This document shows positions 1 through 12,865 of a stretch of 64,000 bases of DNA, piece after piece. The translations under genes and the position numbers were made by a program. The notes under the pieces were generated by a model. It searched no databases and was not told where the DNA came from. It saw only the letters and a program-made list of their open reading frames with translations. Numbering within the stretch: position 1 is the stretch's first letter; each line of letters starts with the position of its first letter. The stretch comes from Climacteris rufus. Taxonomy: Eukaryota; Chordata; Aves; Passeriformes; Climacteridae. The DNA lies in NCBI GenBank assembly GCA_013398175.1, contig VZRZ01008555.1, positions 2,764,682 through 2,828,681 on the forward strand, given 5' to 3'.

Positions 1-1850
1 TTTTTTGTACAATTCCTCAACCTCTTCATGTGAGGAATACTTTAAAATTATTGTCTGGATAGATGATGTACCTGCAAGGCATCTCTGGACTTCTCCATGC
101 AGTGAAGATGCAATTCTTCAGAAGTCTCTCAGCAGTCTGCATCTTCCAAATGTGTCTGGAGCAGAGGAGGGAGAAACAGAACACTACTCAACACTACTCA
201 AAGAGAGAAGGGTAATGGTCAAAGGAGAAAGACAGAAGTGTTTTTCTTGGGGACACATCCATTTTTTTTCTTTGAAGAAATTGTTCCCATATTAGTATGA
301 CTTGCAATGCCAACCATGCTGCTACAGATACTGCTAAGACAAAACATTATGAAAGGTCTCCAGCCCTAACATATCTTATATTTTAACATTAGCTGTGATA
401 GTCACTCCATGACTAGATTCTTATCCCAGGTGCACTTCTGCCTGTAGCAAGAAAGCTGCAATTCAGCTTGTAATAAATATAACCTACTATAATAGGTTGA
501 TTTTGAAATTTTCACTTTAGATATAATTTATAAGGATTAGATGGTATACATCATGGTTCATAGAAACAATACAGAAAAGGCAATTATTAGAACTAATTAA
601 AAACTCACACATCTGGGACTATGGAAAAACACTTCAAAAACACTACTGGTTTTGTAGTCAAATTGATATCAGACAGTGAGAATACAAGAAAGACAGATGG
701 ATGCTATGTTTCTGGGAACATATACGCTGCTAGCTAGTAAAATGATTTTGCTCATATCTCCATTTATAGTAGGAAAAAACAGCCCTCAGGTTCCAATATA
801 GTATGACACAAAATGCAACTTGTGCAAATGTAACATGTTGGTGCAATTGAGAAGACCTCACATATGTTGAATTGACTACAACATGGCATCCGCCACTTGG
901 GGCATTTGGTTAATGCACTTAATTTAGCTCAGTAATTGCTGTATGAGAGCAAACAAATTGCCAAGCTATTTCTTATTCTGTGCTTAAGACTGGTTATTTT
1001 CCTTTCTTTTACCGTGTCCTATTTACCTTTTTTTTTTTTTAACTTCTTCTTTACTCTCTTATCTCATCTTTATTTTAAGGAAGCTTTTTGTGACTCCAGT
1101 AAAAACGTAGACTCTGTGCTACATTCAGACATAGGAAAGTGCTCGTTTCTGACTATATGGTTTCTTAGGCTCATGAAATTGACTGTATTGTACTTTGAGT
1201 AATTCAGCGGCTTTCCCGCCTAATTTGTTTCTGACTTAACTTGTTTATTTCTTAGAATTAAATCAGCAGAGACATTTTCCTACCACATTAGTCAAGCCAA
1301 AGAAACGCTCTGAAGTAACAACAATTTGTTTCATTAATATTTATCCCATGAAAACATTTGTCTAACATATTTATGAACAGCTGAAAGTACTGAGAAGTTC
1401 TGCAAGTGCTTCATAAGAAGGATGAATATGTCAAGTTACCTATTTGAGCTCTCTGGCTGCTTTGTATATTATCACTGTGAAAAACTATGAAAGTAAGCCA
1501 TGATATATTATGAATTTAACCAAGATGGAAAAATAGAACGTTCCTACTCTAGAGCTGACAGCCAAGGAAAAATAATACTAATACCTGAATCAAAATAACA
1601 GAAAATAGTGGGATAAAAGGAATTAGCATAGGAAGTTAATCCTATATATACTTAATGGGTTTCATATATCTATGATGTCTGCACAGAAACTATCTGCTTA
1701 CTTCTTTTTACCATCAGTGTAGAGAGATGCATGTGAAATTTAGGATGAGATAAATCCATGATTCCCATCTGACTTGACAGGTGTATCCCACTGAAACTGT
1801 CAAATTATTCCTATGGTTTTTGTAGGTTTCTCCACAGAGGAAGGTGGTTT
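1..1850. other. Non-coding, no recognised feature
   Basis: AT-rich sequence with no recognisable repeat, exon or RNA gene. The two open frames here (96 codons from position 5 and 88 codons from position 936) are low-complexity, rich in F, L, S and C, and resemble no protein family I know. A run of T lies near 1029-1040. Confidence 0.6.
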
Positions 1851-1879
1851 CTTTTTACAGAAAAGTTTTGGAGGAGGAC

Positions 1880-4080
1880 AAGGAAATTGTGCTGATGATG
1901 ATGATGTTTTTGTCCTCCATGTACAAAGAAGTCTTTAGGGAAAAAGCACCAAAAAAATTCAAACAAGGACATTACAAAGACTGACATCAACTACTAAGGC
2001 CAGAAAGAAACACCTCTCCAGCAAATATGAACTGAGTAGAGAAAACCAGGTAAGGGCTTTAAAGATCAAGACAGTGATCCAAAAGAAAAGGAAAAATCAC
2101 TGAATTGATAAAATTTCCTTGGCACAGTCAAATTCAAACCAAGAATCTAAATACCTTTACAACAGAGGAGAGAGGATAGAAACAAAAGGGAAAATCTGAA
2201 TCTCTGAAGCAAAGATAGCATTAATTGAGATTAAAGGTGTTGGAGTTAATTAGGAATGAAGATGTAATGAAAAGTGTCTCTAAAATATTTTCACAGTGAG
2301 GAACATTGAGAGAGAATACAGCTTACACACTTTTCAGATGTTCCAGGAAAGCATCCACAAGACCTAGCCATAACCCAGATGGCAGAACTTAGAGAGAGGG
2401 CCAAATGAAAAACAAGACTGAATTATGTCAGAGAGAAGTAGGATGATGTCACAGTGATTAATAAAAAAAATATTGTAGTCAGTTAAGGAGTTATAACTCA
2501 TTTTTTACTCAGACTGACCTTTAAAAATATATAGTGTAATAGTTGAGTATTTTCTGTTGGTAGAACAGGAGAGAAATCTGAAGGAGAGCTCTGTCTGCGA
2601 GTCATCTGAAAAGAAACAGTAGTTATTTTGCATGTGTTATTCAGAAATACAATATAGAAGGAAAGAAGAATGAGAAGAAAATAAAGAGTTATTCATAGAT
2701 AATCAATGACAAGAAACTATAAAAGGAAACATTCAAGGAATTATCAGAAATGGAAGAGGGGAAACCAACATATGTTGACACCTCACAAGCCAGTGGATGA
2801 TAGGATTTTAAGAAGAGCATAGTTGGTTATGTCAAGGACATCTGATAAAGATTGATAGCACAGGGTACAGACTATGAGATTTGGCTAAGAGGGCATTTGA
2901 AATTTTACAAGAATAATTTCAACTGAATGATATTTGTCCATGTTGGCCTTGGGGAACAAAAATGGAGTGACAGGACACAGCATACACAGGAGTGAAATAC
3001 AAAGTAATGCAGTAACTGGGAAAGGAAATGGGGACATGAGGGAAATGTTTTGATTAGGAGACATTAGCACAAGGTTCACAAGTAGAATAAGCAAGAAACC
3101 ATTACTAGTTTTGTTTCTTCAAGAGAAGAAATTTCTGTCCTTCTACTTCATTCTGGTCACTTGCTACCCAATTTCTTTTATAATAACCCCCATTTTATTA
3201 GCCATCCTACTTTATTACAGTAACAACATAACAAAAGGACATCCCAGTGTCAATTTTCAGCCCATTCCTCACAGAAGTGCAGGACAGTAAGGTGCTTTTG
3301 CACACGAATTGCCAGGTAGCAAGCTAGCACTAGCTGATGGCTAAATATATCCCTCTTTTGGTGGTTATATGACTATAACCTGTCCCTGTTCTTTGAGCCA
3401 GCAGTGTCTATCCCAGTCAGCAAGCTTCTGGCTCTCTAGCCACAGATGGTCTCTCTGGTAGCATAGCTACTGACTCTGATTTTTATTGATCAGCAGCAAA
3501 CAAACCTCACTGTGCACACAAGCTCAACAGCTGCTATTTCTTGAGCAGTTCATAATTCATGCTTTCTAACTTACTTTACCTATAGCACACTAACAGATCT
3601 GCACTTAGCTTTTGTTGAAAGCAGAAGAGAGGGCAACTACACTGATGACATTGGAAATCATGACAGACAGATGTGCATCATGTGAGTAGAAAAGTGACAG
3701 AGTCATGCTGAGGTAAGACCAGGAGAGGGCCAAGGCCAATGAATGTTGAAATAGTCTCTTGTACATGATGAGACGCCAAAAAGGAAACAACACTTGAAGA
3801 CTGAGTTATGTGAATGGTCCTTTAAAAGGGGAGTTGTACCAAAGCTGAGGGTTGAATGAAGAGCTGAAACAAGCAACAAACATTTAAGGCCTTAGGTGGG
3901 TCATGAGTATGAAAGTTAATGTCAGTAATGGTGCCGAGAAAAAGACTATGAAGGAAGGAAGAACAAGCTGCCAAAATTAAGCTGGCATGTAGATGGGTAG
4001 AATGAGATAGAGAGCAAAAGGCATCAACATTTTACAGGAAACTAGAGTAAAACACAAAGAGTGTAAGGGAGGGAACTTGG
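1880..4080. other. Purine-rich (A/G on + strand) non-coding block
   Basis: For roughly 2.2 kb the plus strand is visibly rich in A and G (many gaga, agaa and ggaa words) and poor in pyrimidine runs. All three plus frames are closed by frequent stops, and minus-strand frames reach only 60-70 codons. The composition could reflect a very old degraded insertion or strand-asymmetric mutation. I could not match it to a named repeat. Edges are approximate. Confidence 0.35.
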
Positions 4081-6830
4081 TGTTATAAACCATTAATAAT
4101 GCACATCCTTCAGCACTGCATTTGAGCTTTGGGGTTTGTGTCCTACCAGTATTAAAACGTAGTACTTTTATGATAGCACTTTATGCTATTGCATCATCTC
4201 TGTTTGCCCTCCAGGATACCAAGAATTTAAATAACTTATTGTTTTCTGCCCTTCCACCATAAAGCAGCATGACTGCAAATCCACTCCCTCTTTTTGTTAG
4301 GTTCTTTGTATGTCAAGTTTCTCATTTTCTCTTTTCTTTTTCTTGTTTTTTATTTTAAATAAAAATTATAGATTTGATACGTTTTTCTGTTCCTGTATTT
4401 GTTACTTCTCTGATGCCATTCTCTGCCCAGTTTTAACCTTCAGTACCCTTAATAGTGTCTGTTCTATCAAATTGTCTGAATCTGTCCTAATTCAAGAGTG
4501 GTTGAAAATTGTTACCATTCTGATGTCTGCTCAGTGTCTTTTTTGAAATGAACTGTGATCATGGTCCAACCCCTGGTGGATGGTCCACATCTCCCAAGCA
4601 CTGTTACAGCTGGCACTAATTGGCACCCTCATTCTCAGTCTTCGTAGGCAGGTTAAGCACCAGATTGTGCAATGAATTACTTTCTTGCTCCTGGGTGTGA
4701 TCTACCTGTGTCCAAGTTGAAGCAGAGTACAGAAGCAGCGAAGGAAAGCTCAAGTAATTACTGCTTTTGCTGTGCCATCTCTGTGACTCAGGTTGACAGG
4801 GCTTTTCAGATTTCACAGTCTTGGAGTCAAATGTAAAATAAAGTCATTTATGAGATGCCCTTGTAAAACTGTTTCTAGACCATTTTTATAATTCTGCGAT
4901 GAATGATAGCAATCTGAATGCTAACACAATAACAGGTTGGCAGAAACATTTTATTACCTTAATTGTGGATGTGAAGTAATTTTGCAAAAAGAAAGAGAGA
5001 ACTTGTCATCCCACGCTTCAGTGGGATTCTCAGACATATTCTGTTAGAAGCCGAGTTCTATGAATGTCAGATGGTGGGTCCCCCAGGCTCCCTGGCAACC
5101 TGCATGCAACTAAGAAAGAGGCAACAGCTTGCTTCAAGTATCCTTCCTAGAGATGACATAGTTAGATAAACCCAACAGGGAGTATAGCACGTGGAGGGAG
5201 CAGTCTGGTAAGAGGAAACCATTCCCTGTGGGACTGGCTCCATATTGCCACATGAAATGTTCAAAATGCTGCCAGCCAGGAAAGTTGAATTTATTGCTTA
5301 ATGAGCAGAGGACCCGGAAAAGATCACTGACAACTGCAGTGTAAACACAGCCACTTAATAGGGTGTTACTGAATGCCAAGAGGAAATTAAAAAAATCTGT
5401 CCTACAAGCAGCACTTTCTACCATATAGAATATGATTGGAATAAATACAGAACACAGAAAGCAGCTGTAGAGAACAGATGAGATATTGGATACAGTGGAA
5501 AGAAGAGAACTTATATCCAGAGGACATTTTTTTAGACTGCCTTGAATATAAGAGTTGTGTAAAAGAAAAGACGAAGACAAGTTAGCATAACATCAGCAGA
5601 GTGACAGAAGTAACACAAAATGACACTGTGACATTATTAAGAAGCTCAGCAACACACTCAACCTCCATCACAATGTCATCAGGACAGATGGCAACAATTG
5701 GCAAAGACAAGGCACAGCATGTCTGGAAAGCAATAAGAGCCTATAGAAGAAAAAAATAATATGAGCAGCTATGAAAAACACAAGAGAGTACTACAGATTT
5801 TTCTAGAGGTAAAACAACAATTTACCATCCACCCTATGCATATTTGTCACAACTGCCTGATAGATGTGACATAATTTCCAACTTTGTCAAAGATTTGCAA
5901 AGAATCAGGACTTCCACAGAACTCATTACTATAATTTATTACACTTTTTAATACCTGTGAGACTTATTGTGAAGGACTGCATCACGCTAGCTACTTCTCT
6001 AAATATGAATTAAAAATAATCTCTGCAAAATGAACTTACAATCAAAATGTGGCATGAAACAAAGCACGGATACAGACGCAAAGAGGTGAATGAAAAAGGC
6101 TGGTCTTCTGGTAATATCAGCAAAGGTCATAAAGAAATGGCAAAAAGAGGAAAGTAAACCTATGAAGAGTATAACAGTATGGGTTCATAAAGATCCCAAT
6201 TTTAAAATTAATTGACAAAAAGACAGGACACAGGATACATGAAGGACATGAATGTAAGAAACAACACACCTCAGATAAGAAGTAGAAATTTTAGGAAAAA
6301 ATGTCAAATGTACAATTATACCTGTGGTATCTAATAGAGCAATATCTGAGATAGGGAAAGCACTAAATAAACAAATTTTTGAGTAACAGACCAGTTCAGC
6401 CAGCTCTGGTATATGCCAAGCAAGACACATGAATCTTTCTTTTCCTGCACCAGGGTCATCTGTCATGAAGTTCCCTCAGTATCACTGGGCAGTATCATGA
6501 AAATTGAGCCTCCATATGTTGAGCTCTCACTGGAGGAGGAAGTTAAACTCCTCTGGCTAATTGAGCTCCTGGAAAAAATGTTCAAAAAAATCTTCACCCA
6601 ATAGGGCAGTGGGTGCAATAGGGTTGAAGAAGAAAATATTTTACTAGCCAATAGTTGGAACTACATGGGCTTTGGCAAGATATCTTTTGTCTGAGAAGAG
6701 CTATCAACATTTTTCTCATAGTAGAATTTCATATTATTTATTTCTACCTCTGTGTTTTTGCACAGACACATTTTGAACATGAGTTAAGGGAAATTTACAG
6801 AAAGGTGGAGAGCAGCAATACATAAAAAAG
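4081..6830. other. Non-coding, no recognised feature
   Basis: Ordinary AT-rich DNA. It includes the longest uninterrupted open frame of the window, 148 codons on the minus strand at 5134-5580. Its predicted product is hydrophobic, rich in S, F, L and C, has no motif I recognise and no visible splice or codon-usage support. I do not call it a gene. Confidence 0.5.
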
Positions 6831-6849
6831 GAATGTGAGAAGCCGTATG

Positions 6850-7215
6850 TGGCACCAGGCCCTGCTGTTCAAGTCCATGTGTGTTGGGTATTTGTTTGAC
6901 CCTTCCCAGCTGTTATGTACTTCCTGATCCCCCGGATAATATGAGCCCCTTGCCTGATCAGCTTCCAGATGCTGTACTGTTCCCAGTTCCTCCTGATCAT
7001 AAGTCTCAACACCAACTCAGTTCCAGCTGCCATAGCTCTCATCCTTCCTTACTGAAGAGCTCCCTATGCAACAGTTCCCCCAAATGTCATAACCTGCCTG
7101 ACCCTCCCCAGCTGTTGCAATCCTCCTGATCTCACACTGTAAAACCTCTTTGATTTATCCCCCTCCCAGCTGCTCTGCCCATTACCACTGAAGGCTGTGG
7201 TCCAGATCCTATCTC
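6850..7215. repeat. C/T-rich degenerate repeat block
   Basis: A pyrimidine-rich patch on the plus strand. Variants of two short words, cccagctg and cctgatc, recur irregularly: cccagctg-like words near 6905, 7023, 7109 and 7167, and cctgatc-like words near 6924, 6952, 6993 and 7126. The irregular spacing suggests a decayed minisatellite or locally duplicated sequence. It keeps an 82-codon plus frame (6881-7129) rich in Pro, Asp, Ser and Leu with repeated LPDPP/LPDQLPD-like words, probably a by-product of the repeat. Confidence 0.35.
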
Positions 7216-9730
7216 CTTGAAGTGTCCTACAAGTGCAAAAATTTACAATTATAACTCACAGATTCTTTACAGGATATAACTTTTCAGCCAGATTTCAGAA
7301 AAAATTTCCTGCTGCAGTAGATTTTGAGTTGTAAAAACCTGACTTCATGTAGATTTATCAGCAACTTGAAAATAATATAATTATGTGCTACAATACGTAC
7401 TATTTTGAATAACACAATATCAGTATTATATTAGTTGTATATTATATAGCCAATATAAAATGTTATTAGATTATATAGACTACACACATAAATAAATGAA
7501 ATTTAATAATGACCATAATATAGTGCAATCAATATCCTTAGCATTCACTTTTATATATGACAAGTGAAAGGAAAGCCTGCACAGAACACTGAAGCTCACT
7601 TGACTTAAGAGCAGACTCACAAACATATTTCTCAGAGCTCTTTATCCCATTCTAACAACATATTCCAAACCTTCTTAAGTTGTGTCAACTTCACATTGTA
7701 AAACTGATGCCAAGAAGCACTGGCATAAAGAGAATCCAGAGGTCCTCAGAGTTTAACACTGGGATACAGTTTTGGGTTTTTTTTCATAAAGATTGTTACA
7801 AGTCAAGAAAAAATCACTGATTTTTCAAACAGAACTATTAAATACATTAGGGGAATAAGGTCATTGTTTACATGATTTTGCTATCTCTTCAATATACATT
7901 AAAATGGTCACAAGTCACAGTTTGATACTATTTTGCATGAATAGTTTTCTCCAGAACTGCTAAAGATTTCTACATATATCAATTGTTATAGTCTTCTTTT
8001 AAAAGATTCAGTTATTTATTTAGAAGGAGAGGGTTAAAAAACAAAACAAGACAAAATGTAGGACTCAGATCACTGCTCCTCTCGCTCAAATAATCAATAT
8101 TGAGTATATGGAGAAAGGATCTGTTCTTCAATTTTAGTCTAAGTCAGCAGTATCCAAGGTCAATGAGCAGCCAACATAATAAATCCTTTAGTTTTTCAGT
8201 ACTGGGACTACTCCACCCCGCCCACAATTTTCCTGGTGCCCCTTGTACACAGTTAAAGGTGCTTTGGTAGTTCTATTAGCTGTCCAACCACGCTTCCTGT
8301 TCTACATCCATCTCATGACCCTTAACCATATGTATTGGTTAAGTAAACACCAGTACCAGCTATGGCTGGGCCCCAGTTGGGTATGTGATGATTCACTGCA
8401 ATGTGTGACACACAGTAGTAGCTCTAGGTGGCAGGAACACCTGTTTAGATAAAGGAATAATGAATCAATCCACAGTCTTACAAGCATGTCTATGCCATCC
8501 TCTAGACTTCACAGAGATCATAGATTTGGCTACATGGAGTCAACTGAGAAACTGATGCCTGAAATAATCATCCGTTTAAGTAGTTCAAGACATGAGGAAC
8601 TTATAGATTTGAAAAACTGATTTTTCTGTAATACAGGGGAAATAGAGCAACATAACCGTTCAACATTTTAAAGAGATTATTTCTTTTTTCATTTTTAAAA
8701 GCACAGATTTGCTAATGATGCTGCACAGAGGTCCCTATAATTGGCAAAAGACCATTTCTTTCTTCTTTTTGAATAAGACAGCATAATCCAAACCCATGCC
8801 TTCACGCCCCTCTGTACATCCTGGGAAGAAATAAGAATAAGCTTATCTCAGAATCTCTAAGAATAATCTTTCTCCTACTTTCATATATTTACAAAATGGG
8901 GCTGGTAATCTCATGACAAACATTTCGGAAATTCTTCCCTTTCTGTACAGTTATCAGTATGACAAACGCAAAAAAGCAAAACAGGAAACCTGAAAATAAA
9001 AATGGCAGCAAAATGTTTTAAGTCAGACATACCTTAGGTATTCTTCTAAATTGAAAAATTAGTTTGTTGCCTTATAATTCTGAATTTATAGCGAAGTACA
9101 AAATAACATTTTTTGAGATTTTTTGTGTTTGCATTTTGTATACTAACAAGCTATTCTAAAACAAATCATATTAATGATATAACAGAGAGAACTATCTAAT
9201 AAAGGCAGCAATGCCTCAGTGTCAATAGAGAGAGGCAACTATTGGGAAATGTGAAAAACAGGTAACATTTCTCTTTCAGATAAAGAAACTTTCAGATACT
9301 TTTCCTATATGCTAAATTCAAATTGAATGCTTTCTGCTTTATTCCCTAATAAAGACAAGGGCTAGTCATTAAATGTTTTGTTTTAGTTAGTAGGCAGGGT
9401 AGCTTTTAACTTCTTCATTGTATAAGGACACCATTTCCCATAGACGTTCTTCTCAGAAGACAAAGTCTGACAAGGACAATGAAGAGCGGGCAAAAGGTAA
9501 GGTTTGAGATGCAAAGAGATGCTATAGGCACTCCTCACAGCTGGTACATTAAACATCTGCCTCAGACTTAACAGATTCTATTAGCAACAGTCCTGTGGAT
9601 GGCATTTTTGTATATATGGGATTGTGAGGACAAGTGCAGTTCAAAAATTTAGAGCAAATGCAAAAAATTAATATTTGCACAGGAGTCAAAAACACACTCA
9701 TTCTCCTTTGTGTGCATAAGAGAGAAAAAG
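7216..9730. other. Non-coding, no recognised feature
   Basis: AT-rich single-copy-looking DNA. The 7380-7560 part is very rich in A and T (ata/tat words). A short inverted repeat (cttaacc ... ggttaag, 9-nt spacer) lies at 8321-8343. No exon, RNA gene or recognisable transposon seen. Confidence 0.55.
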
Positions 9731-9734
9731 AGAG

Positions 9735-9812
9735 ATCTCAAGTAAATCATATCTCTATGCCTCAGTTTCCCATTCATAAAAGAAGTGATTGGGTAATTTT
9801 CTTCCTAGCACA
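9735..9812 (+). mobile_element. Old MIR-like (CORE-SINE) fragment
   Basis: The stretch containing tgcctcagtttccc (9758-9771), preceded by a ctcaagtaaatcat word and followed by an A-rich cataaaaga word, matches the conserved core and 3' part of the ancient MIR family of tRNA-derived SINEs. That family has '...gggcaagtcact...tgcctcagtttccc...tgtaaaatgg...' in the same order. This comparison is from memory; the tRNA-derived head is not recognisable upstream. The copy is badly diverged and certainly immobile. Confidence 0.55.
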
Positions 9813-9822
9813 GCATGTATGA

Positions 9823-11537
9823 TTCCTGGTGCACAAATACTTGTCATCACCTTTCTTAGTGCATTTGTTCTGCATAAAACCGAAAACAATGGCTCATTTC
9901 ATTAATAGAATGTGTTTTGTATCATCAGGTACTCCATCAATTTTAATCTCAGTTCCTACATTTGAGTTACTGAATACTCCTTTTCTAGATAAGTGCAACA
10001 CCTTTTGTTTCTGTCTTTTTCTATTCCATATGTGTAGACAAGTTACACTGAGTCCCTTGAGGTCAGAAGAGACCAGAAAGTAAGGCTGATTTGTTAGGCC
10101 CCAAGGCTCAGCTGCCGGCACAAGTATGTACAGTCTGAGAGCTTCGTTCTCATCTTCAGCACATACTTAATCTTTGTTATTTTTAATGGAAGTCATGCTC
10201 TTACACTGAAAGACCAAATATTTTGTTGTTTCTCCATTAAGAATATCAGAAATAGCAAAATTATCCAACCAGACAAGAAAATCTCTCCCGTGTGTGTTTT
10301 GCAGAGGAGCGACCTGGGATCCAGCTTTTGAAATCAGAACTATGATGTGTTCTTAAACTGAAATATGCTTGACATATACTATTAATGAAAGCTTCTTCCA
10401 AAACCTGGAGCAGTGCCAATGGACCATTCAAAGAGAACCACAGTAGCCAGGTCCTGGCATGGTAGGTGTAGTTGACATTGACACAGTGAAGCTGTTCAGC
10501 ACAAGAGTGAGAGCTGGAAGTACAGTTATTGCATCTCAAGAGAAATTGCTCTGAACTGTATTCTGCTCCGTTATGCTTAGGGATACATATATTGCCTGAA
10601 AAGGAGATATATTCTCCAATGCTCTTCATCCAGGTGAGGCTACCTTAAGTTTGCCACCCATGTAGGGGAATAAAAAAATTAGGACAGGCTACCCAAAGTC
10701 ACATTCAAAGCTGATACACAACCCTCTAAAATCACAGTGTTGCTTTTAAATCAGATACCTGATGTCTCGTAGTACAAATACTCATATTCCACTTCTGTAA
10801 ACTTTGGTAAGAGGCCTATATTTATGTTTGAAAAATACTAACAGCAGAGATATCAGGAGTGCTACTGGCTCAGTTCAAGTCATTCTTAACAGTTTTTTCT
10901 GCTTCACACTCTCCTATTTTAAGGCAGCTCAGTTCCAGACTTCATTGTTCAGTCATGCAGTCTGAGATGAGGAAGACAGGCAGACCAGCAGCACGAAGCA
11001 CTGACTCTCCCATGTATGTGCTGTGAGTAAAACAAGACTATCCTGGTTTAGAGGGTACTATTCCACAGCATAACTTAGTTTGTAGCAGTTCATCCTGGAC
11101 TAAAATGGCTGTTTCCAACTCACAAGCCTGCCAGAGGGCTGTAGCTGTCTGGGCACCCTAATAAGATGACTAGGACAGTGACTGGCTCTGCTGGTGAGTC
11201 ACTAAAGATGGAAAAAATGGGAGTTGATCTGGATGGCAGCTCCACTGAAGTGAGGACTGCAGGCTTAGATCAACATCTCTCAGCCAGCTGCCATAGCACA
11301 ATCATTTCCTGTTAGTGAAGGAAGTGAGGGAGGAAGAAGGAAGCCTGTGGTTTGACTGAAAGGTGAGATTTTCTAAAGATCTGGAAATAGGATTTCTGTG
11401 GAAAGTAGGATTCAGTAGTTTTATAAGTCCTTCAATATAAAAAAAAAAAAATCAAAAAATAGTCTCATTATTTGACTTATAGGATTTAAACAATTTAAAA
11501 GCACATGCAGAGACAACAAGGCAGACAGAAGTGCTAT
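9823..11537. other. Non-coding, no recognised feature
   Basis: No supported gene. The minus-strand 122-codon frame at 10261-10629 is Cys- and Ser-rich without a known domain. The 11020-11350 part has somewhat higher GC but no repeat that I can name. A poly-A run lies at about 11441-11453, just upstream of the LTR. Confidence 0.5.
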
Positions 11538-11912
11538 ATTTGTGTGTTGGTTTTGCAGGGCCCAGATTTTTGGTAGTAGGGGGGCCACAAAGATGGCTTC
11601 TGTGAAAAGCTGCTCGAAGCTTCCACAGACATCCAGCTGAGCCAATCTCTGATAGCTCTGAAGATGGATGTGCTACTAGCCACAGTTGGGCCAATTAGAG
11701 ATGCAGGTAACGCCTCTGTGAGAACAATTTAAGAAGAAATCACAACAGGTATGCACGCACACTGTAGTTTAGGACAACGAAGAGGAGGAATAAGAAGACG
11801 TAGGAGAAGCAGCAAAATATGGACGTCATCAAGGTCAGCCAAGAAGGGAAAGGAGGGGGGAGCTTCAAACACCAAAGCTAAGACATCTTTGCAGCCTGTG
11901 ATCTGTTGTAAG

Positions 11913-12277
11913 NNNNNNNNNNNNNNNNNNNNNNNNNNNNNNNNNNNNNNNNNNNNNNNNNNNNNNNNNNNNNNNNNNNNNNNNNNNNNNNNNNNNNNNN
12001 NNNNNNNNNNNNNNNNNNNNNNNNNNNNNNNNNNNNNNNNNNNNNNNNNNNNNNNNNNNNNNNNNNNNNNNNNNNNNNNNNNNNNNNNNNNNNNNNNNNN
12101 NNNNNNNNNNNNNNNNNNNNNNNNNNNNNNNNNNNNNNNNNNNNNNNNNNNNNNNNNNNNNNNNNNNNNNNNNNNNNNNNNNNNNNNNNNNNNNNNNNNN
12201 NNNNNNNNNNNNNNNNNNNNNNNNNNNNNNNNNNNNNNNNNNNNNNNNNNNNNNNNNNNNNNNNNNNNNNNNNNNNN
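11913..12277. other. Assembly gap (365 N)
   Basis: Unresolved bases inside the ERVL-type LTR. The right flank is G-rich (several ggg runs just after 12300), which may be why the stretch was not resolved. Confidence 0.99.
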
Positions 12278-12382
12278 CCCCTGTGTCCCTGTGCTGTTGG
12301 TGGGAAAGAGGGAGGGGCTGGGGGAAAAAGGTGTGTTAAGGGCTCATTTTACTTCTCATTATCCTCCTCTGATTTTGTTATC

Positions 12383-12388
12383 AATAAA
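12383..12388 (+). terminator. Poly(A) signal of the ERVL-type LTR
   Basis: AATAAA hexamer inside the LTR, about 195 bp from its 3' end. It would mark the end of R in an active element. No activity can be inferred. Confidence 0.5.
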
Positions 12389-12588
12389 TCTACTTCATAT
12401 CTTCAACTTGAGCCTGTTTTGCCCTTGATAGTAATTAGTGGGTTTTTTTCTCCTGGTCTTTATCTCAAAGTCCATGAACTCTTCATTAAAAGTTTCTCTC
12501 CTCTGTCCAGCTGCGGAGCAGGGGAGGGTGAGCAAGTAATAATTCTTGGGTGCCCGGCATTTGGCCAACCTCAAACCACGACAATTTG

Positions 12589-12785
12589 TATACAAATGAC
12601 CCTAAACTTTGTGGCTCCATGAGAGTTTCACCAATCTTTAACAAAGTATTGTAGAAGAAAAGTCCAGCATTTTCTGGCAACAAGTCCACAGAGATAAACT
12701 ACAGAAGTTATTTCTTTGCCCCTTCAGGGTTCAGGGAGAACAGTGTTTACTGAGGGAGAGGGCAGTTGTATATGGGTTTAGAAAT
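12589..12785. other. Non-coding, no recognised feature
   Basis: Short unique-looking segment between the LTR target duplication and the TTA microsatellite. Nothing recognised. Confidence 0.5.
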
Positions 12786-12865
12786 ATTATTCATATTGTT
12801 GTTAGTAGTGTTGGTGTTACTGCTGTTTATTATTACTATTATTATTATTATTATTATTATTAATA
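12786..12865. repeat. (TTA)n microsatellite
   Basis: About a dozen TTA/ATT units at 12827-12865, interrupted once by a C (12836). It is preceded by a degenerate ttg/tta-rich lead-in from about 12786. It may mark the tail of a decayed element, but none is recognisable upstream. Confidence 0.85.

Larger units (their letters stand above)
11543..12583 (+). mobile_element. Solo LTR, ERVL (class III) type, with internal assembly gap
   Basis: A retroviral long terminal repeat in plus orientation. Its ends are imperfect inverted repeats: it starts tgtgttggttt and ends aaaccacgaca, so it has the canonical TG...CA termini. It is flanked by a perfect 5-bp target-site duplication, atttg (11538-11542 and 12584-12588). 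Five-base duplications are characteristic of ERVL-type integrases, and the terminal words look like those of avian ERVL LTRs. An AATAAA poly(A) signal sits at 12383-12388. The apparent length is 1,041 bp, including 365 N, so the true length is uncertain. No gag, pol or env sequence is visible on either side of the gap, so I read it as a solo LTR left by LTR-LTR recombination. The gap could in principle hide more than estimated. Confidence 0.8.

Noticed and set aside
5134..5580. 148-codon minus-strand frame, hydrophobic, membrane-protein-like
   Set aside because: No recognisable motif, strongly skewed to S, F, L and C as expected from AT-rich DNA, no splice or promoter context; probably chance.
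10064..10090. CR1-like word 'ggtcagaagagacc'
   Set aside because: Too short; flanking sequence does not continue the CR1 pattern.
11751..12428. 225-codon open frame
   Set aside because: It exists only because the frame is read through 365 N; it lies inside the ERVL-type LTR and its real part is low-complexity.
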